Positions 24,607 through 33,963 are shown, counted from the stretch's first letter. The stretch is DNA of 64,000 nt from JAVBLY01 sp031553035 (GCA_031553035.1 JAVBLY010000001.1:62001-126000), one strand, 5' to 3'. Translations and numbers: made by a program. The notes: generated by a model not told the origin, from the sequence alone.

Positions 24607-25846
24607 TGCCCTGAGGAACAAATTCATACTGGTAAATATGATATGCGTCACCTTCATTCTCATCATCGTGTTCGGCGCTATTTTTTTCTACAGCGCAGAT
24701 CAGCTGAAAGCAGACAGTGAAAGGACACTGGAAAGGGCGCTTGATTTTTCTCAGCAAAAAATGCCAATACAATTTAAACTTGAAAAGGATGATGAATTTT
24801 CCGGATACGGAGCATACAACTTCGTCGTCAGGATCGATTATGACGGTACGCCCACATTGATCTCGGCAGACAGTGTTTTGGTAGAAGATGAGACCATGAA
24901 AGATATCGTAAATCAGGCCCTGGATCAAAACACGGATGAGGGCATGATCAAGGAAAAAGGCAAAAATGTTGAATATCAGCTGAGATATAAGATAAGAGAA
25001 GGTTCCAGCGGTTACGACATCGCATTTGTCGATGTGTCAAATGAGCTTCTAAAGGCCAAGCATATGCTCATAACATGTCTGGTCGCCAGCCTTCTGTGTA
25101 TTCTTGGATTTTTCCTGGTCAGTTTCTTCCTTTCAAAGTGGGCACTCAGACCGGTGGAAAAGGCATGGGAAAACCAGAAGCGGTTTGCTGCAGACGCATC
25201 CCACGAACTGAAAACTCCTTTGACAGTCATTCTGGCAAATATGGAGATATTAAGATCCAATAAAAAAGAAAAAATCGAAGACCAGATGGAGTGGGTGGAT
25301 AATACCCAGGCTGAAGCTACCCGTATGAAAAATCTTGCAAATAATCTGCTCTTTCTTACCAAAAACGGAGACATGAAAAAACCTCAGATAAAGGAAAAGG
25401 TTAATTTAAGCGATGCAGTGACCAAAACCAGTCTGGCGTTTGAGCCGGTTGCATTTGAAAGCGATATCGGGATTGACACCTTTATCGAGAGCGATCTCTT
25501 CATCGGAGGAGATGAGAGTAAGATAAGGCAGCTTATGGCGATTCTTCTGGATAACGCCATAAAATACAGCTATGACAAGACTATCATAAAGGTATCACTA
25601 AAGGATGTTTCCGGAAAGGCAGTGCTTGAAGTTAACAACACCGGAGTACCAATAGCTGAAGAAGATCTCAAGAACATTTTCGAAAGATTTTACAGGAGCG
25701 ACAAATCAAGATCTGAAGAAGGCTACGGTCTTGGGCTTTCCATAGCCAAGAATATCGCAGACCAGCACAGAGCCGTAATCGGTGCAAAGAGCAGCGAAAA
25801 AGACGGTACTACTTTTTCAGTAGTTTTCCCGGCATATAAAGCATAG
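24599..25846 (+). CDS. Sensor histidine kinase
   Basis: This 415-residue kinase has two membrane segments (about 11-31 and 157-179) enclosing an extracytoplasmic sensor domain of some 125 residues without a recognised fold. The HisKA domain has the phospho-acceptor H202 in ASHELKTPLTV, followed by the ATPase N box (LLDNAIKYSYD), and the G boxes GYGLGLSIAKNIA. There is no separate HAMP domain: the second membrane segment is followed almost directly by the HisKA helix. It should phosphorylate the regulator encoded just upstream. The stimulus is unknown; the operon opposite suggests an envelope or phosphate cue. Confidence 0.92.
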   Translation: MINALRNKFILVNMICVTFILIIVFGAIFFYSADQLKADSERTLERALDFSQQKMPIQFKLEKDDEFSGYGAYNFVVRIDYDGTPTLISADSVLVEDETMKDIVNQALDQNTDEGMIKEKGKNVEYQLRYKIREGSSGYDIAFVDVSNELLKAKHMLITCLVASLLCILGFFLVSFFLSKWALRPVEKAWENQKRFAADASHELKTPLTVILANMEILRSNKKEKIEDQMEWVDNTQAEATRMKNLANNLLFLTKNGDMKKPQIKEKVNLSDAVTKTSLAFEPVAFESDIGIDTFIESDLFIGGDESKIRQLMAILLDNAIKYSYDKTIIKVSLKDVSGKAVLEVNNTGVPIAEEDLKNIFERFYRSDKSRSEEGYGLGLSIAKNIADQHRAVIGAKSSEKDGTTFSVVFPAYKA

Positions 25847-25860
25847 ATATTAATGATTAC

Positions 25861-26376
25861 TCAGCAATTCTTTTTGGGATTATGAATAAAGTGATTGATG
25901 AGCACGGAAATAAATATTCCCATGCCTGTATCGACGAACCTGCGGATGCAATGTTCTAATGGGTCGGCGTCTGCCTGCTGCAGCACAATGACAAGGAATA
26001 CAACGCAACTGATCACAACGGAATCGTGAAATTGAAAAAATGTACAGAGCATGATCAGGACCACTATTCCCACTGCTATTACAAATATATTCAGAAAGGT
26101 GTTAATAGAATCCAATTCTGCGAGGGAATATGCAAGTCCCAGAAATGCACCTAAAAAAGTACCTGCCAATCTGTTGATTCCACTTTCTGTGGACTTTTCA
26201 ACCGTATCGCGCATACTTATTATAGCTGCGACACATGCCAAAAAGGCATCGCTTTGATCAGCGATTCCAAATTGGGCTCCTGCATAATATAGGAACAGAC
26301 ACACTATTATAGCCAGAGCGGTTTTTATTGTTCGCATGCCCGGTATCAGCCGGGTGAATTTTTCTTTCAAATTCAT
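25861..26376 (-). CDS. ArAE/FUSC-type membrane protein
   Basis: The protein (171 residues from the ATG at 26376) has an N-terminal soluble patch, then five or six hydrophobic segments, with TIKTALAIIVCLFLYY at the start and GINRLAGTFLGAFLGLAYSL in the middle. This is the N-terminal membrane half of the aromatic acid exporter (ArAE_1) family. The C-terminal cytoplasmic domain of longer members is missing; short versions of this size are common in Firmicutes. The end of the gene lies 15 bp from the convergent histidine kinase stop. Its substrate is unknown. Confidence 0.78.
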   Translation of the reverse strand: MNLKEKFTRLIPGMRTIKTALAIIVCLFLYYAGAQFGIADQSDAFLACVAAIISMRDTVEKSTESGINRLAGTFLGAFLGLAYSLAELDSINTFLNIFVIAVGIVVLIMLCTFFQFHDSVVISCVVFLVIVLQQADADPLEHCIRRFVDTGMGIFISVLINHFIHNPKKNC

Positions 26377-26406
26377 ATCTAACATTATATAATGAATCCA
26401 CTAATA

Positions 26407-26436
26407 TTGATATACACATGTAAAATGTGATATAAT
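26407..26436 (+). promoter_or_regulatory. Promoter of the first acyl-CoA ligase gene
   Basis: TTGATA (26407-26412), an 18-bp spacer and a perfect TATAAT (26431-26436). Confidence 0.6.
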
Positions 26437-26488
26437 TGATAAGTATTTTTAACATCAAAGTATCGATGTGGTTCTGGGAGGGATGTCA

Positions 26489-28207
26489 TTGAATAACAGC
26501 AGGTTTCGGGATTCTTTGTATGATATTAGAGAGGTTAGAGATCTACGTCATATGATAGATTCCAGTGAGGAGCTTTTTGGAGACAAAGAAGCGTTTCTCG
26601 TTAAGGATAAACCGGGCGGAGTTTATGAAAACATAAGCTTCAGACAACTGAAGCGGGACATAGATTCACTTGGTACAGCCCTGGTAGATGCAGGACTTAA
26701 AGGCAAAAAGATCGCCGTTATGGGTGAGAACAGATACGAGTGGGTCATCAGTTATTTTGCCACTACCAACGGCACTGGTGTGATCGTTCCCATCGATAAG
26801 GAACTTCATTCAGAAGAAATCGCCGAGCTGCTCAATAGAGCAAAAGTAAGTGCCATCATTTTTTCAGGCAAATATGAGAAGACAATTGAAGAAGCAGTCA
26901 AAGATGTGGACTCTATGGAATTCATCATAGGGATGGATGCCATAGAGGACGAAGGCGGCAAACTGTCTCTCATGCAGTTCATGATAAGGGGCAGAAAACT
27001 GCTTAGTGAGGGCAACAAGGATTTCGCAAACGCCGAGATCGATCCCGAAGTCATGACAGCGCTTTTGTTTACGTCAGGAACCACCGGCATGCCCAAAGGC
27101 GTAATGCTCAGCCACAAAAATTTGGTTTCCAATGTCATGCACATGTCCCAGTATGTTGGATTCACTCCCGACAAAAGAGGGCTTTCGGTCCTGCCCATGC
27201 ACCACACATACGAATTCACATGCCACATAATGACCCCGCTTTATCAGGGGATGTCCATCGCCATATGCGAAGGACTTAAATATATTGTCAAAAACATGGC
27301 CGAATCTCAAGCCACAGTGTTGGTCGGCGTTCCGCTTATTTTCGAAAAAATGCACAAAAAAGTCTGGAAACAGGCCGAATCTTCAGGCAAGGCAAAGAAA
27401 ATGAGGCGTGCCGTCGGCATATCAAGAAAACTAGGCGGCGAGAATATCAAGGCAACCAAGAAACTCTTTAGTGCGGTTCATCAGGCTATGGGCGGCAAAA
27501 TGGAGCTTTTCATCGCCGGCGGAGCAGCAATTGATCCCGAAGTCATAAGAGACTTCAACGCAATGGGAATGAATATGATCCAGGGATACGGGATGACGGA
27601 AAATGCGCCCATAATCGCTGTGAACAGAGACAGATATCATAGGGCGGACGCAGCGGGGTTCCCTCTGCCCGGAACCGATGTGCTGGTCATCGAGAGGGAT
27701 GACAATAATATAGGCGAGATCATCTGCAAAGGACCATCGGTCATGCTCGGGTACTATGAAGATCCTGAAGCAACTGCCGAGGTTCTTAAGGACGGCTGGC
27801 TCCACACAGGTGATTTCGGTTATATGGACAGAGACGGTTTTCTCTATGTAACGGGCAGAAAGAAAAATCTCATAGTTACCAAAAACGGCAAGAACATTTC
27901 GCCGGAAGAAATAGAATACTATATTTTGAAGTCACCGTTTATTGAAGAGGTGGTGGTCTGGGGCAAAGACGACGAGAGATCAGGCGACACCATAGTGTGC
28001 GCCGATGTTTTTCCCGATAAAGAACATATGAAGGAAACTCACGGAGATCTCACTGAAGATGAGATCATGAAAATAATCGAAGTTGAGATAGAGAAGGTCA
28101 GCGACAAGATGCCGACCTACAAGAGAGTAAAAAGGATCGGCATAAGAAACGAAGAGTTCGAAAAAACCACAAGTCAGAAAATCAAAAGGCATTCGATCAA
28201 ACACTAA
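26489..28207 (+). CDS. AMP-binding long-chain acyl-CoA ligase, first copy
   Basis: This enzyme of the ANL superfamily would activate a fatty or other carboxylic acid as an acyl-adenylate and transfer it to CoA. The P-loop-like motif LLFTSGTTGMPKGVMLSHKN is canonical, and YGMTENAP, DGWLHTGDFGY and the C-terminal EKTTSQKIKRH with the adenylation lysine follow in order. I prefer the TTG at 26489 as start (572 residues), because GGGAGGG lies six bases upstream; the ATG at 26483 abuts that sequence. A second ligase gene lies 231 bp downstream and is similar along its length. Confidence 0.85.
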   Translation: MNNSRFRDSLYDIREVRDLRHMIDSSEELFGDKEAFLVKDKPGGVYENISFRQLKRDIDSLGTALVDAGLKGKKIAVMGENRYEWVISYFATTNGTGVIVPIDKELHSEEIAELLNRAKVSAIIFSGKYEKTIEEAVKDVDSMEFIIGMDAIEDEGGKLSLMQFMIRGRKLLSEGNKDFANAEIDPEVMTALLFTSGTTGMPKGVMLSHKNLVSNVMHMSQYVGFTPDKRGLSVLPMHHTYEFTCHIMTPLYQGMSIAICEGLKYIVKNMAESQATVLVGVPLIFEKMHKKVWKQAESSGKAKKMRRAVGISRKLGGENIKATKKLFSAVHQAMGGKMELFIAGGAAIDPEVIRDFNAMGMNMIQGYGMTENAPIIAVNRDRYHRADAAGFPLPGTDVLVIERDDNNIGEIICKGPSVMLGYYEDPEATAEVLKDGWLHTGDFGYMDRDGFLYVTGRKKNLIVTKNGKNISPEEIEYYILKSPFIEEVVVWGKDDERSGDTIVCADVFPDKEHMKETHGDLTEDEIMKIIEVEIEKVSDKMPTYKRVKRIGIRNEEFEKTTSQKIKRHSIKH

Positions 28208-28220
28208 GAGAAAATATTAC

Positions 28221-28330
28221 GTCGGATTTTTTGCCAGTATCGCGGCGCAGGAGCGAGTGGACGAGGCGCATACCTAATAGTATGTAACGAGAGCACAAAC
28301 GAACTGCAACAAAGATAATGACAAAAAAGG
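28221..28330. other. GC-rich intergenic element of unknown type
   Basis: The spacer between the two ligase genes contains a GC-rich block unlike its surroundings, with repeated GAG/CGAG phrases (GAGCGAGTGGACGAGG) and a small hairpin CATAC-CTAATA-GTATG near 28270. No ORF with a ribosome site is present. It resembles dispersed intergenic elements in other Clostridia in general appearance, but I cannot name it. Confidence 0.35.
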
Positions 28331-28335
28331 CAGTA

Positions 28336-28365
28336 AGTTTCACTAAATCAGAGATTTAGGAAACT
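28336..28365 (+). repeat. Hairpin before the second ligase gene
   Basis: AGTTTC-A-CTAAATC (28336-28349) pairs with GATTTAG-GAAACT (28353-28365) with one bulged A and a three-base loop. There is no U-tract after it, so it is probably a leader hairpin rather than a terminator. Confidence 0.5.
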
Positions 28366-28438
28366 CGTGCAGAGGACCTACCAACAAATCGCTACTCAAT
28401 TTGGGTTAGGTCTCACGCAAGTAAGGGAGGAAGATGAG

Positions 28439-30277
28439 ATGACGCCGAGAGAACTAATACCAGCAGCCGAGTATACAGAGATGAAGAAAAACGACATGGC
28501 AGAAGCTATGGAGTTCTACAATCTGATCCAGGATGCCAAAGATGTGCATATGAGGTATCGTGACAGCAGACCGATCATGGATATGAAGCATATGTTTGAG
28601 ACCAGTGTGGAGCAATTCGGAGACAATCCTGCCTTTTGGGTGAAGGATACTCACGACACGCCATACAGAGCGATTTCATATAATGAAGCCAAAGATGATG
28701 TAGATGCTCTGGGGACTGCACTTCATGCAAGAGATCTGAGAGGAAGAAGGATCGCCGTCATGGGAGAGAACTGCTACGAATGGGCAATGGCCTATCTTGC
28801 AGTGGTCTGCGGTGTAGGTATTGTGGTTCCGCTGGATAAAGAGCTGAGCGATACGGAAATCGAAAACCTCCTTATAGAAGCGGAAGTGGACTGCGTTTTT
28901 TATACTAAGAAATTCACCAGGATGATGGAGAATATCATCGCAAATGGCAAGGTCAAAAATGAGATCCTCTATGTCAATATGGACGGCAAAGAATTCAAAG
29001 ATTTTGAAATAAGCACCAAGGTGCTGCTCGAAGAGGGGAAAAAGGAACTTGAAGCCGGAAACAGAGATTTTCTCGATGCGCAGGTCACAAGGCATAATAT
29101 GGGGATATTGCTATTTACTTCAGGTACTACCGGGATCGCCAAGGCAGTAATGCTTTCACATAAAAACTTATGTATCGACCTGATGATCGCTCCGACGCTT
29201 CTTAAGGTCAACCCATGGGATATTTTCTTCTCGGTGCTGCCACTTCACCATACATACGCATGCACCGACGACTTTCTCATGCCGCTTTACAAAGGCGCTT
29301 CTATCGCTTACTGCGAAGGACTGAGATATATAGTTGAGAACCTTTCAGAGGCCAGGCCCACAATGTTCCTGGGCGTGCCCCTTATATTCGAGAATCTTTA
29401 CAGCAAGATTTGGAAAAACGTCAGAAAACAGGGCAAGGAAAAGCTGCTCAAAAGAGTCATAAAAATAAACAGAGTAACAAAGAAAATAGGGATAGACCTG
29501 GGCAAGGTCTTTTTCAAACAGATCACCGGTCTTTTCGGAGGCAGGATGAGAATGATGATCTGCGGCGGCGCCGCCATAGACCCGGCAATACTACAGGGTA
29601 TCCGGGACTTCGGCATCATGGCGCTTCAGGGATACGGACTGACTGAGTGCGCGCCCATATGTGCACTCAATCCGGATACCGCTCCCAAGAACGATTCTGC
29701 AGGCTATGTTCCAACAGGTCTGGGCGTAAGAATAGATGATGCCGATCCGGAAACAGGTATCGGTGAAATAGTCGTGACCGGCGGTAATGTGATGATGGGA
29801 TATTATAACAATCCGGTCGCCACAGCCGATGTTCTAAAGGACGGCTGGTATTACACAGGTGATCTTGGATATGTAGACAAGGACAATTATGTATATATAA
29901 CAGGTAGAAAGAAAAATGTCATCGTAACAAAGAACGGCAAGAATGTTTTCCCGGAAGAACTGGAATATTTACTGGGAAGGCTGGATATAGTATCCGAGTC
30001 AATGGTTTGGGACAGACCCAGCGACCGAAACGATGACACCATAATAGTCGCCAGCATCAAACTTGATGATGAAGAAGTTAATGAAAAGCTGGGCAAGGAT
30101 CATACAGACGAAGATGTGGCAAAATTGGTCTGGAGTGAAGTCGATGAGATCAACAACGAGCTTGCCCTTTTCAAGAGAATAAAGAAAATACAGATAAGAG
30201 ATGAGGAATTCGATAAGACAACGGGCAAAAAGATAAAGAGGTTCGTAGACAGCAACAAGGAAGGCAGAGAAATATAG
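28439..30277 (+). CDS. AMP-binding long-chain acyl-CoA ligase, second copy
   Basis: The 612-residue protein (start ATG 28439, GGGAGG eight bases upstream) is a paralogue of the upstream ligase. Motifs in order: LLFTSGTTGIAKAVMLSHKN, YGLTECAP, DGWYYTGDLGY and FDKTTGKKIKRF. The usual PKG of the first motif is AKA here, so the Pro and Gly of the phosphate-binding loop are replaced while the Lys remains; all other catalytic motifs look intact. It has an N-terminal extension of about 40 residues relative to the first copy. Its substrate may differ. A bidirectional terminator follows. Confidence 0.85.
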   Translation: MTPRELIPAAEYTEMKKNDMAEAMEFYNLIQDAKDVHMRYRDSRPIMDMKHMFETSVEQFGDNPAFWVKDTHDTPYRAISYNEAKDDVDALGTALHARDLRGRRIAVMGENCYEWAMAYLAVVCGVGIVVPLDKELSDTEIENLLIEAEVDCVFYTKKFTRMMENIIANGKVKNEILYVNMDGKEFKDFEISTKVLLEEGKKELEAGNRDFLDAQVTRHNMGILLFTSGTTGIAKAVMLSHKNLCIDLMIAPTLLKVNPWDIFFSVLPLHHTYACTDDFLMPLYKGASIAYCEGLRYIVENLSEARPTMFLGVPLIFENLYSKIWKNVRKQGKEKLLKRVIKINRVTKKIGIDLGKVFFKQITGLFGGRMRMMICGGAAIDPAILQGIRDFGIMALQGYGLTECAPICALNPDTAPKNDSAGYVPTGLGVRIDDADPETGIGEIVVTGGNVMMGYYNNPVATADVLKDGWYYTGDLGYVDKDNYVYITGRKKNVIVTKNGKNVFPEELEYLLGRLDIVSESMVWDRPSDRNDDTIIVASIKLDDEEVNEKLGKDHTDEDVAKLVWSEVDEINNELALFKRIKKIQIRDEEFDKTTGKKIKRFVDSNKEGREI

Positions 30278-30290
30278 CAGATAGCAATAA

Positions 30291-30321
30291 AAAAGGCGTG
30301 AAATCAAATTTCACGCCTTTT
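30291..30321. terminator. Bidirectional terminator between the ligase and mini-rubredoxin
   Basis: A perfect 14-bp stem, AAAAGGCGTGAAAT (30291-30304) and ATTTCACGCCTTTT (30308-30321), gives U-tracts on both strands. Confidence 0.9.
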
Positions 30322-30339
30322 GATATATCTTATTTGGTC

Positions 30340-30450
30340 CTAGTCTTCCTTTTTTTGGAAATGACTTGAATCGACTCCGCATACCGGACATTCTGCGGGG
30401 GGTGCATCACCTTCGTGTTCGTAACCGCATACATCACATACCCATGTCAT
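30340..30450 (-). CDS. Rubredoxin-like protein, 36 residues
   Basis: This small gene is short but clear: MTWVCDVCGYEHEGD followed by CPVCG gives the two CxxC iron-binding knuckles of a rubredoxin or of the rubredoxin tail of rubrerythrin. AAGGAGG stands nine bases before the ATG at 30450, and the stop is TAG at 30340-30342. It is shorter than a normal rubredoxin (52-54 residues) and lacks the middle hairpin, like the stand-alone rubredoxin-like proteins common in anaerobes. It probably moves electrons in oxygen or peroxide detoxification, but no rubrerythrin gene lies in the window. Confidence 0.88.
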   Translation of the reverse strand: MTWVCDVCGYEHEGDAPPAECPVCGVDSSHFQKKED

Positions 30451-30531
30451 ATTAACTACCTCCTTGCTAAAGTACTATATCTTACTCACTGGGTTTAGTA
30501 TACCCCAAAATCGTGAAAAAAAACATGTTTA

Positions 30532-30560
30532 TTGCAAATTGAACGTATTTATATTAAAAT
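30532..30560 (+). promoter_or_regulatory. Promoter of the nifU-like gene
   Basis: TTGCAA (30532-30537), 17-bp spacer, TAAAAT (30555-30560). A small GGGCT/AGCCC hairpin occurs in the leader at about 30565-30582. Confidence 0.4.
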
Positions 30561-30649
30561 TAAAGGGCTGGCTGGAAAAGCCCGGCAGAGAACAATATAA
30601 TGATAAGAAAATTGATTATAAGATCGATCACAGAAAAGAGGGAACAGTA

Positions 30650-30874
30650 ATGAACGAACAGATAAAAGAAGCATTAGAAGAAATCAGACCATTTTTACAG
30701 AGGGACGGCGGAGACGTTGAATTCGTAGATTATACAGATGATAAAATAGTACAGGTAAAACTCCTTGGCCACTGCGCAGGATGCCCGCATTCACAGATGA
30801 CCATCAAAGGCGGAATCGAAAGAATACTTAAGGAAAAATATCCTGAAATAAGTTCAGTCGAGGCTGTACAGTAA
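30650..30874 (+). CDS. NifU-type iron-sulfur scaffold (Nfu domain)
   Basis: The 74-residue protein is a single NifU C-terminal domain: FLQRDGGDVEFVDY near the start and the cluster-binding pair C42 and C45 in GHCAGCPHSQMT. Such proteins carry [4Fe-4S] clusters to target enzymes. I chose the ATG at 30650, which follows GAGGG at seven bases; upstream in-frame codons from 30464 encode a poorly conserved stretch across the promoter. CapA follows after 28 bp in the same direction. Confidence 0.92.
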   Translation: MNEQIKEALEEIRPFLQRDGGDVEFVDYTDDKIVQVKLLGHCAGCPHSQMTIKGGIERILKEKYPEISSVEAVQ

Positions 30875-30902
30875 AATAGTTTATCAGGGGGCATGAAAAG
30901 AT

Positions 30903-32243
30903 ATGAGAAATCGCTATAACCTTAGCTTTCGTAGGGAACAGCAGAAGAAAGAAAGAATAAGAAAGATAATAATAGTAGTTATTGTCCTGTTTGTTTTTGC
31001 TATTTTAGGGATACTCATATACTTTGCCTTCACAGGTATAGACTGGGGCTCAATAGGTCAGTCATCTGATAAGAAAAAGGCTGCGGATGAACCGAAAGAT
31101 ACCAAAAAAGTGGAACTTACTATCAACAGTGTTGGCGAAGTCACCTGTTATAATTCACAGATGACAGCGGCCAAGACGGATGATGGATATGACTTTGATG
31201 AATCTTTCAAATACATCAAGAAATATACAGGTGATGCTGACTTGTCCCTGTTTGATCTTGAAACCACACTGGCAGGCGAACCTTATTCGGGATATCCGCA
31301 ATTCAATTCGCCTGACGAACTTGCGGATGCTCTTAAGACAGCAGGCTTTGATGTGGCTGTGACCGCCAACGATCATGCTCTCGACCGAGATGTAGAAGGT
31401 GTCGGAGAGACCATAGATGCTCTAGACGATGCAGGTCTCAAAGCCGCCGGGACAAAGAAAGACAAGCGTGACAAAGATTATCTCATCACGAAAGTCAACG
31501 GTGTCAAAGTAGGCATCGTGGCTTATACTCAGGAGACATCGTACAGCGACTCCAACAGGACACTGGGCGGAAAAGCCATGGATGAAGAAGAATCTGCACT
31601 GATTAATTCATACAGTCCGAACCTTATTGATGAGGACGATGAAGATAATGACATGGATAAGATCAAATCGTCTATGGACGCTGCCAAAGAAGACGGAGCA
31701 GAACTAATAATCTGCTACTTCAACTGGGGCGATGATTATGACAGCACGACGAATGACACAGAAAAAGAAGTTGCGAAATCTCTTGTAGACATGGGGGCAG
31801 ACATGATATTTGCCACCCATCCTCATGTTGTTCAGGAATTCGATGTTATCAAGAATGACGATGGTCAGAAGGTCCCCGTATTCTACTCTCTGGGTAATTT
31901 CCTTTCGGGACAGAGATATGAAACCGTAGGAAACAGAAGAGTTGAGCAGGGAATGATCGCTCAGGTCAAGCTTACGGTTGATACATCAACCGGAAAAATA
32001 TCCGGCGTTAAATACGGATATATACCGACCTGGACAGATAAGTTCTGGGACAATGACCTAAACGCCAATGTGTTTACGGTACTGCCGCTGACAGGCAATC
32101 TTGAAGAAGATGCTGTATTGATAAAGGCCGATCATATAGACAGTGCAAAACAGGCTCTTGAGGACCTGATCGAAACGCTGGGCGATCCTATTGGCGGCAA
32201 TAAACAATCGAATAGTACAGATAACAACGATGATAATACCTAA
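30903..32243 (+). CDS. CapA family (PgsA-like) membrane-anchored phosphoesterase-fold protein
   Basis: This 446-residue protein has a short cytoplasmic basic N-terminus, one membrane segment at about 21-44, and a large outer domain of the CapA/PGA_cap metallophosphatase family. Markers are SVGEVTCYN near the start of the domain, FDLETTLAGEPYSGYPQFNS, VTANDHALDRDVEG, and FATHPHVVQEFD followed by FYSLGNFLSGQ. CapA is needed for poly-gamma-glutamate capsule formation in Bacillus, but no capB or capC gene is near, so the role here is open; the acidic C-terminal tail is low complexity. PepV follows after 3 bp. Confidence 0.86.
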   Translation: MRNRYNLSFRREQQKKERIRKIIIVVIVLFVFAILGILIYFAFTGIDWGSIGQSSDKKKAADEPKDTKKVELTINSVGEVTCYNSQMTAAKTDDGYDFDESFKYIKKYTGDADLSLFDLETTLAGEPYSGYPQFNSPDELADALKTAGFDVAVTANDHALDRDVEGVGETIDALDDAGLKAAGTKKDKRDKDYLITKVNGVKVGIVAYTQETSYSDSNRTLGGKAMDEEESALINSYSPNLIDEDDEDNDMDKIKSSMDAAKEDGAELIICYFNWGDDYDSTTNDTEKEVAKSLVDMGADMIFATHPHVVQEFDVIKNDDGQKVPVFYSLGNFLSGQRYETVGNRRVEQGMIAQVKLTVDTSTGKISGVKYGYIPTWTDKFWDNDLNANVFTVLPLTGNLEEDAVLIKADHIDSAKQALEDLIETLGDPIGGNKQSNSTDNNDDNT

Positions 32244-32246
32244 TAT

Positions 32247-33692
32247 ATGAATAAAGAAGATTACATCGAAAGACTAGAAAGCTACAAAGATCAGATCATA
32301 GAAACTCTTTGTGAACTGATTGAATTCAAAAGTGTGGTGGACGAAGGAGGGGAAGGATATCCCTTCGGAAAAGAAGTTCACCGCACTTTTATGTATATGC
32401 TGGAAAAAGCTAAAGCCGAAGGATACGATACACTCAATGTGGATAACTACGGCGGCCATATAGAGATCCCCGGTTACGAGCTTGACGAGGAAGGTGAAAT
32501 CGTAACCACAGCTCAGGAAACTCTGGCTATACCGCTTCATCTTGACGTTGTCCCTGCCGGAAAAGATTGGGATACAGATCCATTTAAAGCTGAGATACAG
32601 AACGGTCGGATCTATGGTCGCGGAGCAGTGGATAACAAAGGATCCGCCGCCGCCATTTATTTCGCTGTACGAGCGTTGATCAGCAGTGATTTCGTTCCAT
32701 CAAAAAATATTCGGATAATTCTGGGTCTCGACGAAGAAACCCAGTGGGAAGGCATGAAGTACTATCTTGATCATGTTGATCCGCCTGATTTTGGGTTTGT
32801 ACCCGATGCCGACTTTCCAGTGATAAACGGAGAAATGGGCATTCTAATATTCGATATTGCCAGAAAACTTGAATCGACCAACGAAAAAGGTATTGTCCTG
32901 CGCTCGGTATCAGGCGGAAATGCTCCCAATATGGTTCCTGACAGTGCAAGGGCAGTTGTCCTTCATGATGATTACGAAGAAATAAAATCCCGTATTGCTG
33001 ACTTTAGAGAAGAAACGGGATATGACATAAAAGCAAAAGGCGTCGGCAAAGCCCTGGAAATAACAGTAGCCGGAAAATCCGCCCACGGAGCAAAGCCGGA
33101 GGACGGTCTGAATGCCATCAGTATATTAATGAGTTTTCTTGAGCGAGTCGGTTTTGCCAATGAAAGTGTCAGAGAATTTATAAATTTCTATAATTCTAAG
33201 ATAGGTTTCGATCTTCACGGAGATTCACTTGGGATCGGACTTTCAGACGAGCCTTCGGGCAAGCTGATTTTCAACGTTGGACAGATCAAGATAGACAAGG
33301 ATGCCGCTATTCTGACGGTCAACGCCCGCTATCCGGTGACTTTGACGGATGATGATGTTTACGACGGGCTCCTGCCGGTTCTGGAAGAATATAACCTTGG
33401 TATTGTCAAGAACAACCATAAACCGCCTATTTATTTCCCTTCCGACCATCCGTTCATACAGACGCTGATGAAGGTCTATGCTGAGAACACCGGTGACACA
33501 GCCAGCCATCCACTGGTAATCGGTGGCGGCACTTACGCAAGATCCATCCCAGGCGGTGTGGCTTTCGGTCCCAGATTCCCCGGAAAACCGGAAGTCCAGC
33601 ACCAGAAAAACGAATACATCGAGATCAATGATCTTATGCTCTCAGCAAAAATTTATGCAGATGCAATCTATGAATTGACCAAGCCTGAATAA
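32247..33692 (+). CDS. pepV: PepV-like metallo-dipeptidase, M20 family (Sapep)
   Basis: The 481-residue enzyme cleaves dipeptides. Metal and catalytic residues of the M20 clan are visible: H98 and D100 in IPLHLDVVPAG, D129 in GRGAVDNKGS, and the E163/E164 pair in LGLDEETQWEG. GGGTYARSIPGGVAFGPRFP near the C-terminus supplies the distal substrate-binding part, as in lactococcal PepV. It starts 3 bp after capA, so the two are co-translated or at least co-transcribed. There is no obvious Shine-Dalgarno before the ATG, in line with coupling. Confidence 0.9.
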   Translation: MNKEDYIERLESYKDQIIETLCELIEFKSVVDEGGEGYPFGKEVHRTFMYMLEKAKAEGYDTLNVDNYGGHIEIPGYELDEEGEIVTTAQETLAIPLHLDVVPAGKDWDTDPFKAEIQNGRIYGRGAVDNKGSAAAIYFAVRALISSDFVPSKNIRIILGLDEETQWEGMKYYLDHVDPPDFGFVPDADFPVINGEMGILIFDIARKLESTNEKGIVLRSVSGGNAPNMVPDSARAVVLHDDYEEIKSRIADFREETGYDIKAKGVGKALEITVAGKSAHGAKPEDGLNAISILMSFLERVGFANESVREFINFYNSKIGFDLHGDSLGIGLSDEPSGKLIFNVGQIKIDKDAAILTVNARYPVTLTDDDVYDGLLPVLEEYNLGIVKNNHKPPIYFPSDHPFIQTLMKVYAENTGDTASHPLVIGGGTYARSIPGGVAFGPRFPGKPEVQHQKNEYIEINDLMLSAKIYADAIYELTKPE

Positions 33693-33699
33693 TTCTATT

Positions 33700-33755
33700 A
33701 TTATCAGATATAACTTGCAAAAATGTATATATCCGGTTGATTATCAGTTATAACT
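33700..33755. repeat. Short direct repeat after pepV
   Basis: ATTATCAGATATAACT (33700-33715) recurs as ATTATCAGTTATAACT (33740-33755), one mismatch, exactly 40 bp apart. Function unknown. Confidence 0.45.
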
Positions 33756-33824
33756 GTGGTTAGTCTTACCTCCCTGTAATGATCAGCCCTTTACAAAAGC
33801 CATGCAACTTTTTTTTGGGTTTTG

Positions 33825-33963
33825 TGTCCCGGAATTGAGGGAGTGTGGTGTTCTTAGTGCCTGATTTCTTGCTTAAACCATTGTGTGAACATTAATGCAT
33901 AATAACATACACGAGCTAAATAATTAATGTTGAATTTTGCCACACTCCCTCAAATTTGGGACA
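33825..33963. repeat. Palindromic intergenic element, copy 1
   Basis: A 24-bp imperfect terminal inverted repeat (33825-33848 and 33940-33963, core TTGAGGGAGTGTGG perfectly inverted over 14 bp) encloses 91 bp. Inside is a second inverted pair, AACATTAAT (33888-33896) and ATTAATGTT (33923-33931), so the whole 139 bp can fold into one long hairpin. The left end aligns without gaps to those at 41258 and 54651. No ORF is present. Confidence 0.65.

Noticed and set aside
33825..33963. Complete insertion sequence
   Set aside because: Only 139 bp, no transposase and no visible target-site duplication, so it is a non-autonomous or REP-like element at most.
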